The position numbers were made by a program, and so were the translations under genes. A DNA stretch of 64,000 nt from Burkholderiales bacterium Ga0077547 (GTDB lineage: Bacteria; Pseudomonadota; Gammaproteobacteria; Burkholderiales; Burkholderiaceae_C). Shown piece by piece: positions 21,769-31,674 of the stretch. How positions within the stretch are numbered: the first letter of the stretch is position 1; the number at the start of each line of letters is the position of its first letter. Below the pieces are notes generated by a model. The model had not been told where the DNA came from and did no database searches. It saw nothing but the letters and a program-made list of their open reading frames with translations. The stretch spans positions 119,075 to 183,074 of the forward strand of contig LNEY01000032.1 of the NCBI GenBank assembly GCA_001464195.1, read 5' to 3'.

Positions 21769-22395
21769 TCAGAGCGACGCAGCCAGCGCCGTTGCTTCAG
21801 CCTTGGCTTGTGCGCGAGACGCGGTGTCGGCTTCGGGGCCGAACAGGGTTTTCTCCACCGACACCGTGTGCACTTCGGTGATTCCCACCATGCGCGCCCA
21901 CATCGTCAGGTAGCTGGTTTGATGGTCGAACTCGGCGGCCGGGAAGTTTTCGCCCAGCGCCACACCGCGGGCGGCCACCACCACTGCCTTGCGGCCCCCC
22001 AGCAAGCCCAGCAGCCCGCGTTCGTCGAAGGTGAACAGCAGGTCCTTCTGCGAGACCGCATCGATCAGGTGCTTGAGCCGGTAAGGGATGCCGAAATTCC
22101 ACATCGGCACGCTGATCACGATCAGGTCGGCGCGGTGAAAGCGCTGGCCCAGGGCCTCGATGTCAGCCCACACCTTCAGTTGTTCGGCGCTGCGCTCATG
22201 GCCTTCAAGTGCTGCGTATTTCGCGCCCAGGGCCTCGCCGTCGAACGCGGGCAGCGGCGTCGCCCACACATCGAGGGTGTCGACGGTGGCCTGGGGGTGG
22301 CGCGAGGTCCAGGCACCGATGAAGGCCTGCGCGACCTCGATGGACGCCGAACGCTGCGTGCGCGGTGAGCTTTGAATGTGAAGCAGGTGGGGCAT
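21769..22395 (-). CDS. azoR: FMN-dependent NADH-azoreductase
   Basis: A 208-residue flavodoxin-like quinone/azo reductase. The FMN phosphate loop SSPRTQRSAS is near residue 10, and the PMWNFGIP and AARGV segments are the usual isoalloxazine contacts of AzoR. It reduces quinones or azo compounds with NADH. I start at M6 of the open frame (22395). It lies about 104 bases upstream of the ECF sigma gene on the same strand and 66 bases downstream of malate synthase G. Confidence 0.9.
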   Translation of the reverse strand: MPHLLHIQSSPRTQRSASIEVAQAFIGAWTSRHPQATVDTLDVWATPLPAFDGEALGAKYAALEGHERSAEQLKVWADIEALGQRFHRADLIVISVPMWNFGIPYRLKHLIDAVSQKDLLFTFDERGLLGLLGGRKAVVVAARGVALGENFPAAEFDHQTSYLTMWARMVGITEVHTVSVEKTLFGPEADTASRAQAKAEATALAASL

Positions 22396-22461
22396 GGTCG
22401 GTGGTGGCAAGTGGGCGACAACGTGTTTTGTACCACCCCCACCGAAAGCCCCCCGGTGCGA

Positions 22462-24651
22462 TCAGCCCACCGCTTTCACCCGCAACCGGGCCGCATGCAA
22501 CAGCGGCTCGGTGTAGCCGCTGGGTTGCGTCAAGCCCTTGAAGACCAGATCGCGTGCCGCCTGGAAGGCGATCGACTCGTCGAAGCGCCCAGCCATCTTC
22601 TGATACAGCGGATCGCCGGCGTTCTGCTGGTCGACGACCTTGGCCATCCGCTTGAGGGTGCTGTTGACCTGCGCCTTGGTCACCACGCCGTGGCACAACC
22701 AGTTGGCCATGTGCTGGCTGCTGATGCGCAGGGTGGCGCGGTCCTCCATCAGGCCGACATCGTGGATGTCGGGCACCTTCGAGCAACCCACGCCCTGGTC
22801 GACCCAGCGCACCACGTAACCCAGGATGCCTTGCGCGTTGTTGTCGAGCTCCTGCTGCTTGTCAGCGTCGCTCCAGATCGCCTTCTTGACCACCGGAACC
22901 GTCAGCAGACCGGTCAGCAGTTCATCGGCCAACCCATCGGCATCCTGTTTCTCCAACTTCTTCTGCACCGCAAACACATCGACCTGGTGGTAATGCAAAG
23001 CGTGCAGCGTCGCCGCCGTCGGGCTGGGCACCCAGGCGGTGTTGGCGCCGGCCTGCGGGTGTGCGACTTTCTGTTGCAGCATCGCGGCCATCAGGTCGGG
23101 CATGGCCCACATGCCCTTGCCGATCTGTGCCTTGCCGCGCAGGCCGCAGCTCAAACCCACGAGCACGTTGTTGCGTTCGTAAGCAGCGATCCATGCGCTG
23201 GTCTTCATGTCACCCTTGCGCAGCATGGGGCCGGCCTGCATGGCGGTGTGCATCTCGTCGCCGGTGCGATCGAGGAAGCCGGTGTTGATGAAGGCCACGC
23301 GGTCGGCGGCGGCGGCGATGCAGGCCTTCAGGTTCACGCTGGTGCGGCGCTCCTCGTCCATGATGCCAAGCTTGACGGTTGCTGTCGGCAGGCCCAGCAG
23401 CTTTTCGACACGGCCGAACAGTTCACTCGCGAAGGCCACTTCGGCCGGGCCGTGCATCTTCGGCTTCACGATGTAGACCGAGCCGGTGCGCGAGTTGCGG
23501 ATCGTCGGGTGCGCACGCTTCAGGTCGTGCAGCGCGATCGCGGTGGTGACCACGGCGTCGAGAATGCCTTCAGGAATTTCCTGTCCATTCGCCCACAGCA
23601 CGGCTGGGTTCGTCATCAGGTGGCCGACATTGCGCACGAACATCAGCGAGCGGCCGTGCAGCGTGACAGGCTCACCCTTCGGGCCGATGTAAACGCGGTC
23701 GGGATTCAGGCGCCGCGTGAAGGTCTTGCCACCCTTGCTCACGGCCTCCGTCAGCGTGCCCTTGAGCACGCCCAGCCAGTTGCCATACGCCTGCACCTTG
23801 TCGTCGGCATCGACGACGGCGACCGAGTCTTCAAGGTCGAGGATGGTCGACAGCGCTGATTCAATCACCAGATCGGAAACGCCGGCGGGGTCGCTGGCGC
23901 CGGTCACGGTGCTGCGGTCGATGCGCAGGTCGAGGTGCAGTCCGTGGTGCTTGAAGAGCACCGAGGAGGGTGCCGCCGCGTCGCCCTGGTGGCCGACGAA
24001 CTGTTGGGGTTGTGCGAGCCTCGTCGTGCGGCCGCCCTTGAGCGTCACCTGCAGTTCGCCGTCCACCACCGCGTAGCCGATCGAGTCGACATGTGAGCCT
24101 GTCTTCAGCGGCGCGGTGCGGTCGAGCACGTGGCGCGCGTAGGCAATGACCTTCGCGCCACGCACCGGGTTGTAGCCGGGGCCCTTCTCCGCACCCTCGG
24201 TCTCGGGAATCGCATCGGTGCCGTACAGCGCGTCGTACAGCGAACCCCAGCGCGCATTCGCGGCGTTCAGCGCATAACGCGCATTGGTGATCGGCACCAC
24301 CAGCTGCGGGCCAGCCTGCGATGCCAGCTCGCTGTCGACGTTCTTCGTGCGCACCTTCACCTTGCCCGGCACAGGCACGAGGTACCCAATGCCTTGGAGG
24401 AATTTGCGGTAAGCCTTGGGCTTGGTGATCGGGCCGGGGTGGGCGCTGTGCCACGCATCCAGCTCGGTTTGCAGGCGGTCTCGCTCGGCGAGCAAGGCCG
24501 CATTCTTTGGTGCGAGATCGCTGACGATGGCGTCGAATCCCTTCCAGAACGCGGCCGCGTCGATGCCAGTGCCAGGCAACACCTGCTCGTCGATGAAGCG
24601 GTACAGGACAGTGGCGACCTCCAGGCCATGGACGTTGGTGCGTGCGGTCAT
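22462..24651 (-). CDS. glcB: Malate synthase G
   Basis: A 729-residue malate synthase G, condensing glyoxylate with acetyl-CoA in the glyoxylate or glycolate route. Length matches the monomeric G form. Conserved segments include [30 protein letters not shown], the [13 protein letters not shown] active-site block and [20 protein letters not shown] start at 24651; the open frame runs 31 codons further but that part has no family sequence. A LysR gene is divergent from it. Isocitrate lyase is not in the window. Confidence 0.95.
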   Translation of the reverse strand: MTARTNVHGLEVATVLYRFIDEQVLPGTGIDAAAFWKGFDAIVSDLAPKNAALLAERDRLQTELDAWHSAHPGPITKPKAYRKFLQGIGYLVPVPGKVKVRTKNVDSELASQAGPQLVVPITNARYALNAANARWGSLYDALYGTDAIPETEGAEKGPGYNPVRGAKVIAYARHVLDRTAPLKTGSHVDSIGYAVVDGELQVTLKGGRTTRLAQPQQFVGHQGDAAAPSSVLFKHHGLHLDLRIDRSTVTGASDPAGVSDLVIESALSTILDLEDSVAVVDADDKVQAYGNWLGVLKGTLTEAVSKGGKTFTRRLNPDRVYIGPKGEPVTLHGRSLMFVRNVGHLMTNPAVLWANGQEIPEGILDAVVTTAIALHDLKRAHPTIRNSRTGSVYIVKPKMHGPAEVAFASELFGRVEKLLGLPTATVKLGIMDEERRTSVNLKACIAAAADRVAFINTGFLDRTGDEMHTAMQAGPMLRKGDMKTSAWIAAYERNNVLVGLSCGLRGKAQIGKGMWAMPDLMAAMLQQKVAHPQAGANTAWVPSPTAATLHALHYHQVDVFAVQKKLEKQDADGLADELLTGLLTVPVVKKAIWSDADKQQELDNNAQGILGYVVRWVDQGVGCSKVPDIHDVGLMEDRATLRISSQHMANWLCHGVVTKAQVNSTLKRMAKVVDQQNAGDPLYQKMAGRFDESIAFQAARDLVFKGLTQPSGYTEPLLHAARLRVKAVG

Positions 24652-24773
24652 GTCGTCGTACTTTCGGGTTGGAGTGGCGCGCTGAGCGAATGCAACGAGG
24701 AGCCAGCAGTGCTCGGGTAAACACTGTATTTCAAACTTCTCCATTCATCAGTTGCGACCCAAGCAAATCATTC

Positions 24774-24789
24774 ATGACTATTTAGTATG
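24774..24789. promoter_or_regulatory. Imperfect palindrome in the glcB/LysR divergent gap
   Basis: ACTA-TT-TAGT (24777-24786) is a perfect short palindrome, extended by CAT/ATG on the flanks with one mismatch. It lies in the AT-rich 168-base gap between malate synthase and the LysR regulator, where LysR proteins normally bind. The assignment rests on place and symmetry only. Confidence 0.3.
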
Positions 24790-24819
24790 TAATGCACCCA
24801 GCGCAGGGGGGGGGTCGGC

Positions 24820-25752
24820 ATGGACAAACTCAAGCAGATCGAATCGTTTACCCAGGTGGCCATGCGGGGCACCCTGACCGCTGCGGGGGCGGCCGAAGGC
24901 ACTGCGCCGGCGGTGATCGGGCGGCGCCTCGATGCGCTGGAAGCTCGCCTGGGCGTCAAGCTGATGGTGCGCACCACGCGGCGCATCACCCTGACCCACG
25001 AAGGCAGCGCCTTCCTCGAAGACTGTCAGCGGGTGCTGGCCGATCTCAACGACGCCGAAGCGAGCGTCAGCGCCGGGGGGGTCAAGGCCAGCGGCTTCCT
25101 CCGCGTCACGGCACCGGCGGGATTCGGGCGGCGGCACGTGGCGACGCTGGTGCCGGCCTTCGTGGCGTTGCACCCGGAGGTGAATGTGTCGCTGAACCTG
25201 AGCGACCGCATCGTCGACATCGTCAACGAAGGCGTGGATTGCGCGGTGCGAGTCGGCGACCTGCCCGACAGCCGCTTGGTCAGCGTGCGGCTGGCCGACA
25301 ACCGGCGGCTGTGTGTTGCCTCACCCGGCTACCTGGCACGGGCGGGTGTGCCTCTGCACCCGAACGATCTGCTGCGCCACGAATGCCTGACGCTCAGCAG
25401 CGACGCCAGCCAGCCGCGTGGCTGGGCCTTCACCCTCGAAGGCCAGACCCAGCATCTGCGCCCGGGGGGCCGCTTTGACTGCAGTGACGGCCAAGTGCTG
25501 CGGGACTGGTGCCTGGCCGGGCTGGGTATCGCCTGGCGATCGGTGTGGGAGGTCGGGGGGGATGTGGCGAGCGGCCGATTGGTCAGTGTGCTCGATACTT
25601 ATGCAGCGCCCCCCAATGGCATCTACGCCGTGTTCGCGCAGCGCAAGCACCTGCCGCTGCGGGTGCGCCTGTGGATTGAGTTCCTCAAGCGCACCTACGG
25701 CGAAGCGCACTACTGGGACAGCCCGCCAGACAGTCGTGGGCCGCGGACCTAG
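24820..25752 (+). CDS. LysR family transcriptional regulator
   Basis: A 310-residue LysR regulator. The winged helix-turn-helix is at residues 1-60 (MDKLKQIESFTQVAMRGTLT; GRRLDALEARLGVKL), and the effector domain follows from about residue 90. It is divergent from malate synthase G, so it may control glcB, but its CrgA-like effector domain gives no ligand. It converges with the PsiF-repeat gene four bases beyond its end. The start is preceded by a run of eight or more G bases (from about 24806). Confidence 0.9.
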   Translation: MDKLKQIESFTQVAMRGTLTAAGAAEGTAPAVIGRRLDALEARLGVKLMVRTTRRITLTHEGSAFLEDCQRVLADLNDAEASVSAGGVKASGFLRVTAPAGFGRRHVATLVPAFVALHPEVNVSLNLSDRIVDIVNEGVDCAVRVGDLPDSRLVSVRLADNRRLCVASPGYLARAGVPLHPNDLLRHECLTLSSDASQPRGWAFTLEGQTQHLRPGGRFDCSDGQVLRDWCLAGLGIAWRSVWEVGGDVASGRLVSVLDTYAAPPNGIYAVFAQRKHLPLRVRLWIEFLKRTYGEAHYWDSPPDSRGPRT

Positions 25753-25756
25753 CGAG

Positions 25757-26161
25757 TTACTTTCCGGACGAGGCGGCGCCTGAGGCCGCAGCGGCCGCGG
25801 CGTCGGCCTGGCACTTCTTCAGGAAGCTGGTCTCCGCGGCACCGGAGAGCTTTTTCTCAGCGGCCTTGAGCTCGCACGCGGATTTCGGTGCGTCCCGGTT
25901 GCACTTCTCCAGGAAGCTGGTCTTGGCGGCGCCGGCGAGCTTTTTCTCGGCGGCCTTGAGTTCGCACGTGGATTTCGGTGCATCCCGGTTGCACTTCTCC
26001 AGAAAGCTGGTCTTGGCGGCGCCCGACAGTTTTTTCTCAGCCGCGGCAGCCGCGCAACTGCCAGCCGGGCTCATCTCCGGCGCCTCCTTGTGGGTGCTAG
26101 CGAAAGCCGGCGCTGAGAAGATGACGGCGGCCAGGGCCAGCGCGGTGGTGAGCTTCTTCAT
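25757..26161 (-). CDS. PsiF repeat-containing secreted protein
   Basis: A 134-residue small protein with a signal peptide (MKKLTTALALAAVIFSAPAFA) and three PsiF repeats. The paired cysteines are C36/C57, C66/C87 and C96/C117, each flanking AAEKKLxGAAxTSFLxKC. PsiF of E. coli is induced by phosphate starvation; the molecular role is unknown. It ends in an alanine-rich tail. The repeats are conserved as DNA with a 90-base period, pointing to recent internal duplication. Confidence 0.85.
   Translation of the reverse strand: MKKLTTALALAAVIFSAPAFASTHKEAPEMSPAGSCAAAAAEKKLSGAAKTSFLEKCNRDAPKSTCELKAAEKKLAGAAKTSFLEKCNRDAPKSACELKAAEKKLSGAAETSFLKKCQADAAAAAASGAASSGK
25811..26060. repeat. Three tandem 90-base coding repeats
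   Basis: Copies begin at 25811, 25901 and 25991, each opening with GCACTTCT. The second and third share long nearly identical stretches; the third diverges after about 60 bases. They encode the PsiF repeats. Confidence 0.85.
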
Positions 26162-26296
26162 GAGGGTGTTGCTCCAGGCGGTTGTGAACACGGATGTCGA
26201 CAGGAGGAGGATGTACCCAATGGGCGCCGCCGACAAGAGCTCAGTTCAACGCGGACGAGCGCGCGATGGCTGACACCCGAGCACGTTGCAACGTGC

Positions 26297-27712
26297 TCAA
26301 AGAATGCGCCGTGGATGTGCCAGCGCCTCGTGGGCCGCATGCAGCCGACGCACCAGCACCCTGATGAACGCCTCGTCGAACAGATGCCGGCAGGCGGGAC
26401 CCAACTGCACCAGGGTGTCGGGTGAGAACGAGATCGTGGTGGCGGGCTGGCTCACCACCACATCGGTGCTGTGCCGGCGCAACTCGGCGCTGGGTGCCAG
26501 ATAGGCCATCTCGCCCACCGAGGTGCCGGTGCCGAGTGTCGCTACCTTGTCGCCCGCCCGATACACCTCCACCTCGCCTTGCGCAATGATGTGGAAAGTG
26601 CGTCCCTCTTCGCCTCGCCGATAAAGCGAGTGGCCGAACGGAAAGCGCTGCCACTTGGCGCGGTGCACCACCTCCCACAGCTCGACATCGCCGAAGCTGG
26701 TGAAAAACTCCAGCGTGCGCAGCAGATTGAACCGTTCGGAATCGAGCACGCCTTGCAGTTGTCCGCGGGGCACCTGCTGGTTGGCAATCAGACCCGACAG
26801 TGCTTGGGCAAAGTGGTCCCAGTCGGCGTAGCGGTCCTTCGGGTCCTTGGCCAGCGCGCGTTGGATGACCTCATCGACTGCGGTGCCGACACCCTCTCGC
26901 AGACCGACCAATGGGGCGGGAACCGCGTGGTAGATCTGATGCATCATGGCCGACTGGATCTGCGCGTCGAACGGTGGGCGACCCGCAATCAGGTGGTACA
27001 GCACCGCGCCCAGCGAATACATGTCGGCACGACTGTCGAGCGCGCTGCCGTCGAGTTGCTCGGGCGACATGTAGGCGAGCGAGCCCACGCGGTACACCTG
27101 CGTGACGTCGGATTCCAGGTTCAGGGCACTGCCGAAGTCCGAGATTTTCACGTCGGTGACCGTACCCTGGCTGAGCACTGCCAGCAGGTTCGCGGGCTTG
27201 ACGTCACGGTGGATCAGCCCTTGCCGGTACACGTAGCCCAGCGCCATCGCGCACTTGAAGCCGATTTCGACGATCAGCTCCAACGGCAGCAACTGGTCCG
27301 CACGACAGTACGGTCGCAAGGTGCTTCCGTCCACGTACTCCATGACCAGATATTGGTTCGCCGGCTCGGACACCGCGTCGTAGATCTTCACGACATTCGG
27401 GTGTTCGAGGCGGCCGACCAGCGCGGCTTCGGCGGCGAAGAAGCGCTCGCTGTAGCGGTTGGCTATCGCATCGGTGGTGGCCGCCGCGCGCACCCGCTTG
27501 ATCGCCACATCGCGACCCTGAAACTCGTCGCGGCACAGGTACACATCGCTGGTGGCGCCCTCCCCGAGCTTGCGCAGCACCGGGTACTTGCCGATTTGCG
27601 TCGGCTGCACCGGCACGACCAACGGCACAGAAGCAGGCCGCGTCGGTGTGGAGTCGGTGGCGATGTCGACCACGGAGTCGGCCGATCGCCGGGCGGAGGA
27701 GGTGTGGGCCAT
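26297..27712 (-). CDS. Serine/threonine protein kinase with C-terminal cyclic nucleotide-binding domain
   Basis: About 471 residues from the ATG at 27712. The kinase domain starts near residue 41: glycine loop GEGATSDV (50-57), catalytic lysine K72 (VAIKRV), HRDVKPANLL with D170, and DFG at 192-194, all intact. From about residue 335 a cNMP-binding domain follows (FPFGHSLYRRGEEG, IIAQGEVEVYRAG, VGEMAYL). There is no transmembrane segment or PASTA domain, so it is cytosolic. It probably joins a nucleotide signal to protein phosphorylation. The frame opens further upstream, but that region has no kinase sequence. Confidence 0.88.
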   Translation of the reverse strand: MAHTSSARRSADSVVDIATDSTPTRPASVPLVVPVQPTQIGKYPVLRKLGEGATSDVYLCRDEFQGRDVAIKRVRAAATTDAIANRYSERFFAAEAALVGRLEHPNVVKIYDAVSEPANQYLVMEYVDGSTLRPYCRADQLLPLELIVEIGFKCAMALGYVYRQGLIHRDVKPANLLAVLSQGTVTDVKISDFGSALNLESDVTQVYRVGSLAYMSPEQLDGSALDSRADMYSLGAVLYHLIAGRPPFDAQIQSAMMHQIYHAVPAPLVGLREGVGTAVDEVIQRALAKDPKDRYADWDHFAQALSGLIANQQVPRGQLQGVLDSERFNLLRTLEFFTSFGDVELWEVVHRAKWQRFPFGHSLYRRGEEGRTFHIIAQGEVEVYRAGDKVATLGTGTSVGEMAYLAPSAELRRHSTDVVVSQPATTISFSPDTLVQLGPACRHLFDEAFIRVLVRRLHAAHEALAHPRRIL

Positions 27713-27870
27713 GGGCAAGGCTCGCAAGTGGGCAGCATGGATGCATGACGACCGAGCACGCGGCGTCCTGCGTTCGGATCGTCGCCCAGCGCGTGCCTGT
27801 TGATTGCGCCGAACAGGTGCCGGAACACCCCTCAAACCCTTGCGCTGGCTGATGAAGCGGGGGCCAAACG

Positions 27871-27876
27871 TAGAAT
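27871..27876 (+). promoter_or_regulatory. Candidate -10 element for argS
   Basis: TAGAAT ends seven bases before the argS ATG, so if used the transcript would be almost leaderless. No good -35 box is seen at 16-18 bases. Confidence 0.25.
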
Positions 27877-27882
27877 CTTCCG

Positions 27883-29577
27883 ATGATTGAAGCGAAGCAG
27901 GATTTGCTGAAGGCACTCGCCGCAGCGATCGAGGAAGTCAGCCCGGCGAGTGCCTTGAAGGCCGCGTTCGAGTCACCCAAGCTGGCCGCGCACGGCGACC
28001 TGGCGTGCACCTCGGCGATGCAACTGGCCAAGCCACTGAAGAAGAACCCGCGCGAGGTCGCCCAGACCTTGATCGCCGCGCTGGAACAGCAGCCTGCGGT
28101 GCAAAAGCACGTCGATTCGTTCGAGATTGCGGGCCCCGGCTTCATCAACCTGCGCTTGCGTGCGTCGGCCCGTCAGGCCGTGGTGCGCGAGGTGCTCGCC
28201 GGCGGGGCGTGTTTCGGACGCCAGGCCGACAACCGCCAGCCAGTGCTGGTCGAATTCGTGTCGGCCAACCCGACCGGTCCGCTGCATGTGGGCCATGGCC
28301 GACAGGCTGCACTCGGCGATGCGATCTGCAACCTGTTCGACACCCAGGGCTGGGCGGTGCGGCGCGAGTTCTATTACAACGACGCGGGTGTACAGATCGC
28401 CACCCTGGCGGCTTCCACGCAGGCCCGTTTGCGTGGCCACAAGCCTGGCGACGCGCAATGGCCGGAGTCGGCCTACAACGGCGACTACATCGCCGACATC
28501 GCCACCGACTTTGTGGCCCGCAAGACGGTGACCGCCGACGACCGCGCCTACACCGCTTCGGGCGACATCGAAGACCTAGACGGCATCCGCCAGTTCGCGG
28601 TGGCCTACCTGCGGCATGAACAGGACCTGGACCTGCAGGCCTTCGGCGTGCGCTTCGATCACTACTTCTTGGAGTCCAGCCTGTACGCCAACGGTCAGGT
28701 GGAGGCCACTGTCGCGCGGCTGGTGGCCGCCGGCAAGACCTACGAGCAGGACGGCGCGCTGTGGCTGCGCAGCACCGACTATGGCGACGACAAGGACCGT
28801 GTGATGCGTAAATCCTCGCAGGGCGGCGAGGCGCAGTACACCTACTTCGTGCCCGATGTGGCGTATCACATCAACAAATTCCAGCGCGGCTATACCAAGG
28901 CGATCAACATCCAGGGCGGCGACCACCACGGCACCATCGCGCGAGTGCGCGCAGGGCTGCAGGCCGCTGGCGTCGGCATCGGCCCGGGCTACCCCGATTA
29001 CGTGTTGCACAAGATGGTCACGGTGATGAAGGGCGGCGAGGAGGTGAAGATCTCCAAGCGCGCGGGTTCCTACGTGACGCTGCGCGACCTGATCGACTGG
29101 ACCAGTCGCGACGCGGTGCGCTTTTTCCTGATCAGCCGCAAGGCCGACACCGAATTCACCTTCGACGTTGATCTGGCGCTGAAGCAGAACGACGAGAACC
29201 CGGTGTTCTATGTGCAGTACGCGCATGCACGCATCTGCTCCGTGATCCAGCAGTACGTCGACAAGGGCGGTGATCCCGCCGCGATCGCCCGCGCGGATCT
29301 GTCCCTGCTGAAGTCTGCGACCGAGAACGCGCTCATGTTGAAGCTGGCTGACTATCCGGCGATGCTGTCCAACGCGGCCGAGACGCTGGCGCCGCACGAT
29401 GTCACGTTCTATCTGCGCGATGTCGCCGGCGCCTTCCACAGCTACTATGCCGCCGAGCGATTCTTGGTCGACGATGTGTCGCTGACCCAGGCACGACTGG
29501 CCTTGTTGTCGGCCACACGCCAGGTGATACGCAATGCGCTGGCCGTGCTGGGTGTCAGTGCACCCGAGAAAATGTGA
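27883..29577 (+). CDS. argS: Arginyl-tRNA synthetase
   Basis: A 564-residue class I synthetase that charges tRNA-Arg. The HIGH-type motif is [13 protein letters not shown] near residue 125 and the KMSKS-like loop is KISKRAG near residue 386. The N-terminal Arg-tRNA recognition domain (Add-1) and C-terminal DALR anticodon domain are both present, ending [10 protein letters not shown]. The next gene, a SPOR protein, begins at or just after its stop. Confidence 0.97.
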   Translation: MIEAKQDLLKALAAAIEEVSPASALKAAFESPKLAAHGDLACTSAMQLAKPLKKNPREVAQTLIAALEQQPAVQKHVDSFEIAGPGFINLRLRASARQAVVREVLAGGACFGRQADNRQPVLVEFVSANPTGPLHVGHGRQAALGDAICNLFDTQGWAVRREFYYNDAGVQIATLAASTQARLRGHKPGDAQWPESAYNGDYIADIATDFVARKTVTADDRAYTASGDIEDLDGIRQFAVAYLRHEQDLDLQAFGVRFDHYFLESSLYANGQVEATVARLVAAGKTYEQDGALWLRSTDYGDDKDRVMRKSSQGGEAQYTYFVPDVAYHINKFQRGYTKAINIQGGDHHGTIARVRAGLQAAGVGIGPGYPDYVLHKMVTVMKGGEEVKISKRAGSYVTLRDLIDWTSRDAVRFFLISRKADTEFTFDVDLALKQNDENPVFYVQYAHARICSVIQQYVDKGGDPAAIARADLSLLKSATENALMLKLADYPAMLSNAAETLAPHDVTFYLRDVAGAFHSYYAAERFLVDDVSLTQARLALLSATRQVIRNALAVLGVSAPEKM

Positions 29578-29585
29578 GCCACGCC

Positions 29586-30227
29586 ATGCGAACCCCTGTA
29601 CGCGCAGCCAAAGTGTCCTCCCGCCAGTCCGGCGGATTCCTGACGGGGCTGATCGTCGGACTGTTGATCGGGTTGGCGCTCGCGCTCGGCGTGGCCCTGT
29701 ATGTCACCAAGGTGCCGGTGCCTTTTCTCGACAAGGTGCCCCAGCGTACGCCCGAGCAGGATGCCGCGGAGCGCGAGAAAAACAAGAACTGGGATCCGAA
29801 CGCACCCTTGGCCGGCAAGAACCCGGCCCGACCCATCACGCCCGCACCGGCGCCAGCGAGCGTTCCCGCGCCCGGCGGTAGTCAAGGCGCAGCGCGCGAT
29901 CCGGCCGCCATCCTGGCCGATCGCCCCATGGGCGCGGCGGCCCCTGCAGCGTCGGGCGCGGCAGCGCTGTCCACCAGACCCATCGGTGAACCGTTCAGTT
30001 ACTTCGTGCAGACGGGTGCGTATGTCAGCGCCGACGATGCGGAGTCCCAGCGAGGGAAGCTGGCTTTGCTCGGGTATGAGGCCCGCATCAGCGAGCGCGA
30101 GCAGTCTGGCCGCATGGTTCACCGCGTGAGGCTCGGACCGTTCGATGAGAAGGGTGAGGCGGACAGCACCAAGGAAAAATTGGTGGCAGCGGGCTTTGAA
30201 GCTGCGCTCGTCCGCGCTCCGAAGTAA
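29586..30227 (+). CDS. SPOR domain-containing membrane protein (FtsN-like)
   Basis: About 213 residues. A short basic cytoplasmic tail is followed by one membrane segment (about residues 18-40, GLIVGLLIGLALALGVALYV), a proline/alanine-rich periplasmic linker, and a C-terminal SPOR domain (FSYFVQTGAYVSADDAESQRG to the end) which binds denuded septal peptidoglycan. Layout is that of FtsN-like division proteins found next to argS in many Burkholderiales. A GTG at 29574 overlapping the argS stop is the alternative start. Confidence 0.88.
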   Translation: MRTPVRAAKVSSRQSGGFLTGLIVGLLIGLALALGVALYVTKVPVPFLDKVPQRTPEQDAAEREKNKNWDPNAPLAGKNPARPITPAPAPASVPAPGGSQGAARDPAAILADRPMGAAAPAASGAAALSTRPIGEPFSYFVQTGAYVSADDAESQRGKLALLGYEARISEREQSGRMVHRVRLGPFDEKGEADSTKEKLVAAGFEAALVRAPK

Positions 30228-30265
30228 GCCATGATGGTGTGTGACATGCAAAGGGATCGACGACC

Positions 30266-30919
30266 ATGAAGCGACGCGAGTTTTCAACCCAACTGATGGC
30301 CACTGCCGTCGGCGCAGCCGCCCTCTCCGCAGGCGGTGCGGCACGTGCGCAAAGTGAGTTCGTCGAAGGCACGCATTACATCAAGTTGAGCCAGCCAGGC
30401 CCGGCGCCAGCCGACGGCAAGGTCGAGGTGGTTGAATTCTTCTGGTACGGCTGCCCACACTGCCATGCCTTTGAGCCAGCGCTGGACGCCTGGCAGAAAA
30501 AGCTGCCGGCCGACGTCGCTTTCCGGCGCATCCCGGTGGCGTTTCGCGAAGAACCCTTCGGCACACACCAGCGCCTGTTCTTCGCCCTCGAAGCCATGGG
30601 CCTGATCGACACCATGCACCGCAAAGTTTTCAGCGCCATGCATCTCGACCGGATGCGGCTCGACAAATTACCCGACATCCTCGCTCTCATGACCAAGAAT
30701 GGGGTGGACGGCGCCAAGTTCTCCGAGGCCTTCAACTCGTTTTCAGTGCAGACCAAGATTCGTCAGGCCAGGCAACTGGCCGAGACCTACCGCATCGACG
30801 GCGTGCCCACGCTGGGCATACAAGCTCGGTTTTACACCTCCGGATCGTTGGCCGGATCGCCGGATCGCACGCTGGCCGTGGCAGACTATCTGATCCAGCG
30901 CTCGCGCAAGAAGGTCTGA
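30266..30919 (+). CDS. dsbA: Thiol:disulfide interchange protein DsbA
   Basis: A 217-residue periplasmic dithiol oxidase. The active site CPHC lies in FWYGCPHCHAFEP near residues 62-72 and the cis-proline loop is GVPTLGI. The signal peptide begins MKRREFSTQ, a good fit to the twin-arginine (Tat) motif, with a short hydrophobic stretch and cleavage expected after ARA or AQ. It follows the SPOR gene by 38 bases. DsbB is not in the window. Confidence 0.94.
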   Translation: MKRREFSTQLMATAVGAAALSAGGAARAQSEFVEGTHYIKLSQPGPAPADGKVEVVEFFWYGCPHCHAFEPALDAWQKKLPADVAFRRIPVAFREEPFGTHQRLFFALEAMGLIDTMHRKVFSAMHLDRMRLDKLPDILALMTKNGVDGAKFSEAFNSFSVQTKIRQARQLAETYRIDGVPTLGIQARFYTSGSLAGSPDRTLAVADYLIQRSRKKV

Positions 30920-30999
30920 CGACTGTCAGCCCGCCGCAACGGTGGGTCAAAGCGCACACATTCGAGGCGTTTCGGCCGCTGAGGCCGGTGCTTGTGGGG

Positions 31000-31005
31000 T
31001 AGAAT
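31000..31005 (+). promoter_or_regulatory. Candidate -10 element ahead of lptA
   Basis: TAGAAT lies 22 bases before the lptA start, in the 107-base gap behind dsbA. The gap also holds a small GGCC-stem hairpin (30973-30988). No clear -35 box is seen. Confidence 0.3.
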
Positions 31006-31026
31006 TTCCTGCAAGAATCGTGCCCT

Positions 31027-31674
31027 ATGAACCCAAACACCGATCCTCACATGACCTCTTGGCCTGCGCTCAGGCGCTTGTTGGCGCTGGGCGTGATGGC
31101 CGCGCTGAGCTGGCACCCGGCACATGCTGAAAAGGCCGATCGCACCAAGCCACTGAACGTCGAGGCCGACAACGGCCGCTATGACGACGTCAAGCAGCTG
31201 GGCATCTTCACCGGCAATGTCGTGCTCACCAAGGGCACCATGTCGATGCGGGCGGGGCATGTCGAAGTGCGCCAATCACCCGACGGCGCCCAATTCGGCA
31301 TCGCGACCGCGGACGAGGGCAAGCGGGCCCTCTTCCGGCAAAAACGCGAGGGTCTCGATGAATACATCGAAGGCGAGGGCGAGCGCATCGAGTACGACGG
31401 CAAAGCCGATGTCGTGAGGTTCATCAATCGCGCGGTGATCCGTCGATACCGCGGTGCGGTGCTGGCCGACGAAACAGCGGGCAGCACCATCGTCTACGAC
31501 AACGTGGCCGAAGTCTTCAGCGTGGTCGGCGGTGCCACAGCGGCCACGCCCACCAACCCGAGTGGCCGCGTGCGTGCCGTGCTGACGCCGCGAGAAGTCC
31601 CCCCCGTGCCAGGTGCAGCATCGCAGCCCGGGGCCACCTTGCGATCGAGCCCTGCGTTGGGCGAAAAGCGTTGA
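31027..31674 (+). CDS. lptA: Lipopolysaccharide transport periplasmic protein LptA
   Basis: A 215-residue periplasmic bridge protein of the OstA/LptA family carrying lipopolysaccharide between the two membranes. A signal peptide (hydrophobic [11 protein letters not shown], cleavage near HAEKA) is followed by the beta-jellyroll strands [22 protein letters not shown] and [15 protein letters not shown]. LptB follows, its TTG start inside the LptA stop (TTGA). LptC, usually the gene before lptA, is not here. Confidence 0.93.
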   Translation: MNPNTDPHMTSWPALRRLLALGVMAALSWHPAHAEKADRTKPLNVEADNGRYDDVKQLGIFTGNVVLTKGTMSMRAGHVEVRQSPDGAQFGIATADEGKRALFRQKREGLDEYIEGEGERIEYDGKADVVRFINRAVIRRYRGAVLADETAGSTIVYDNVAEVFSVVGGATAATPTNPSGRVRAVLTPREVPPVPGAASQPGATLRSSPALGEKR

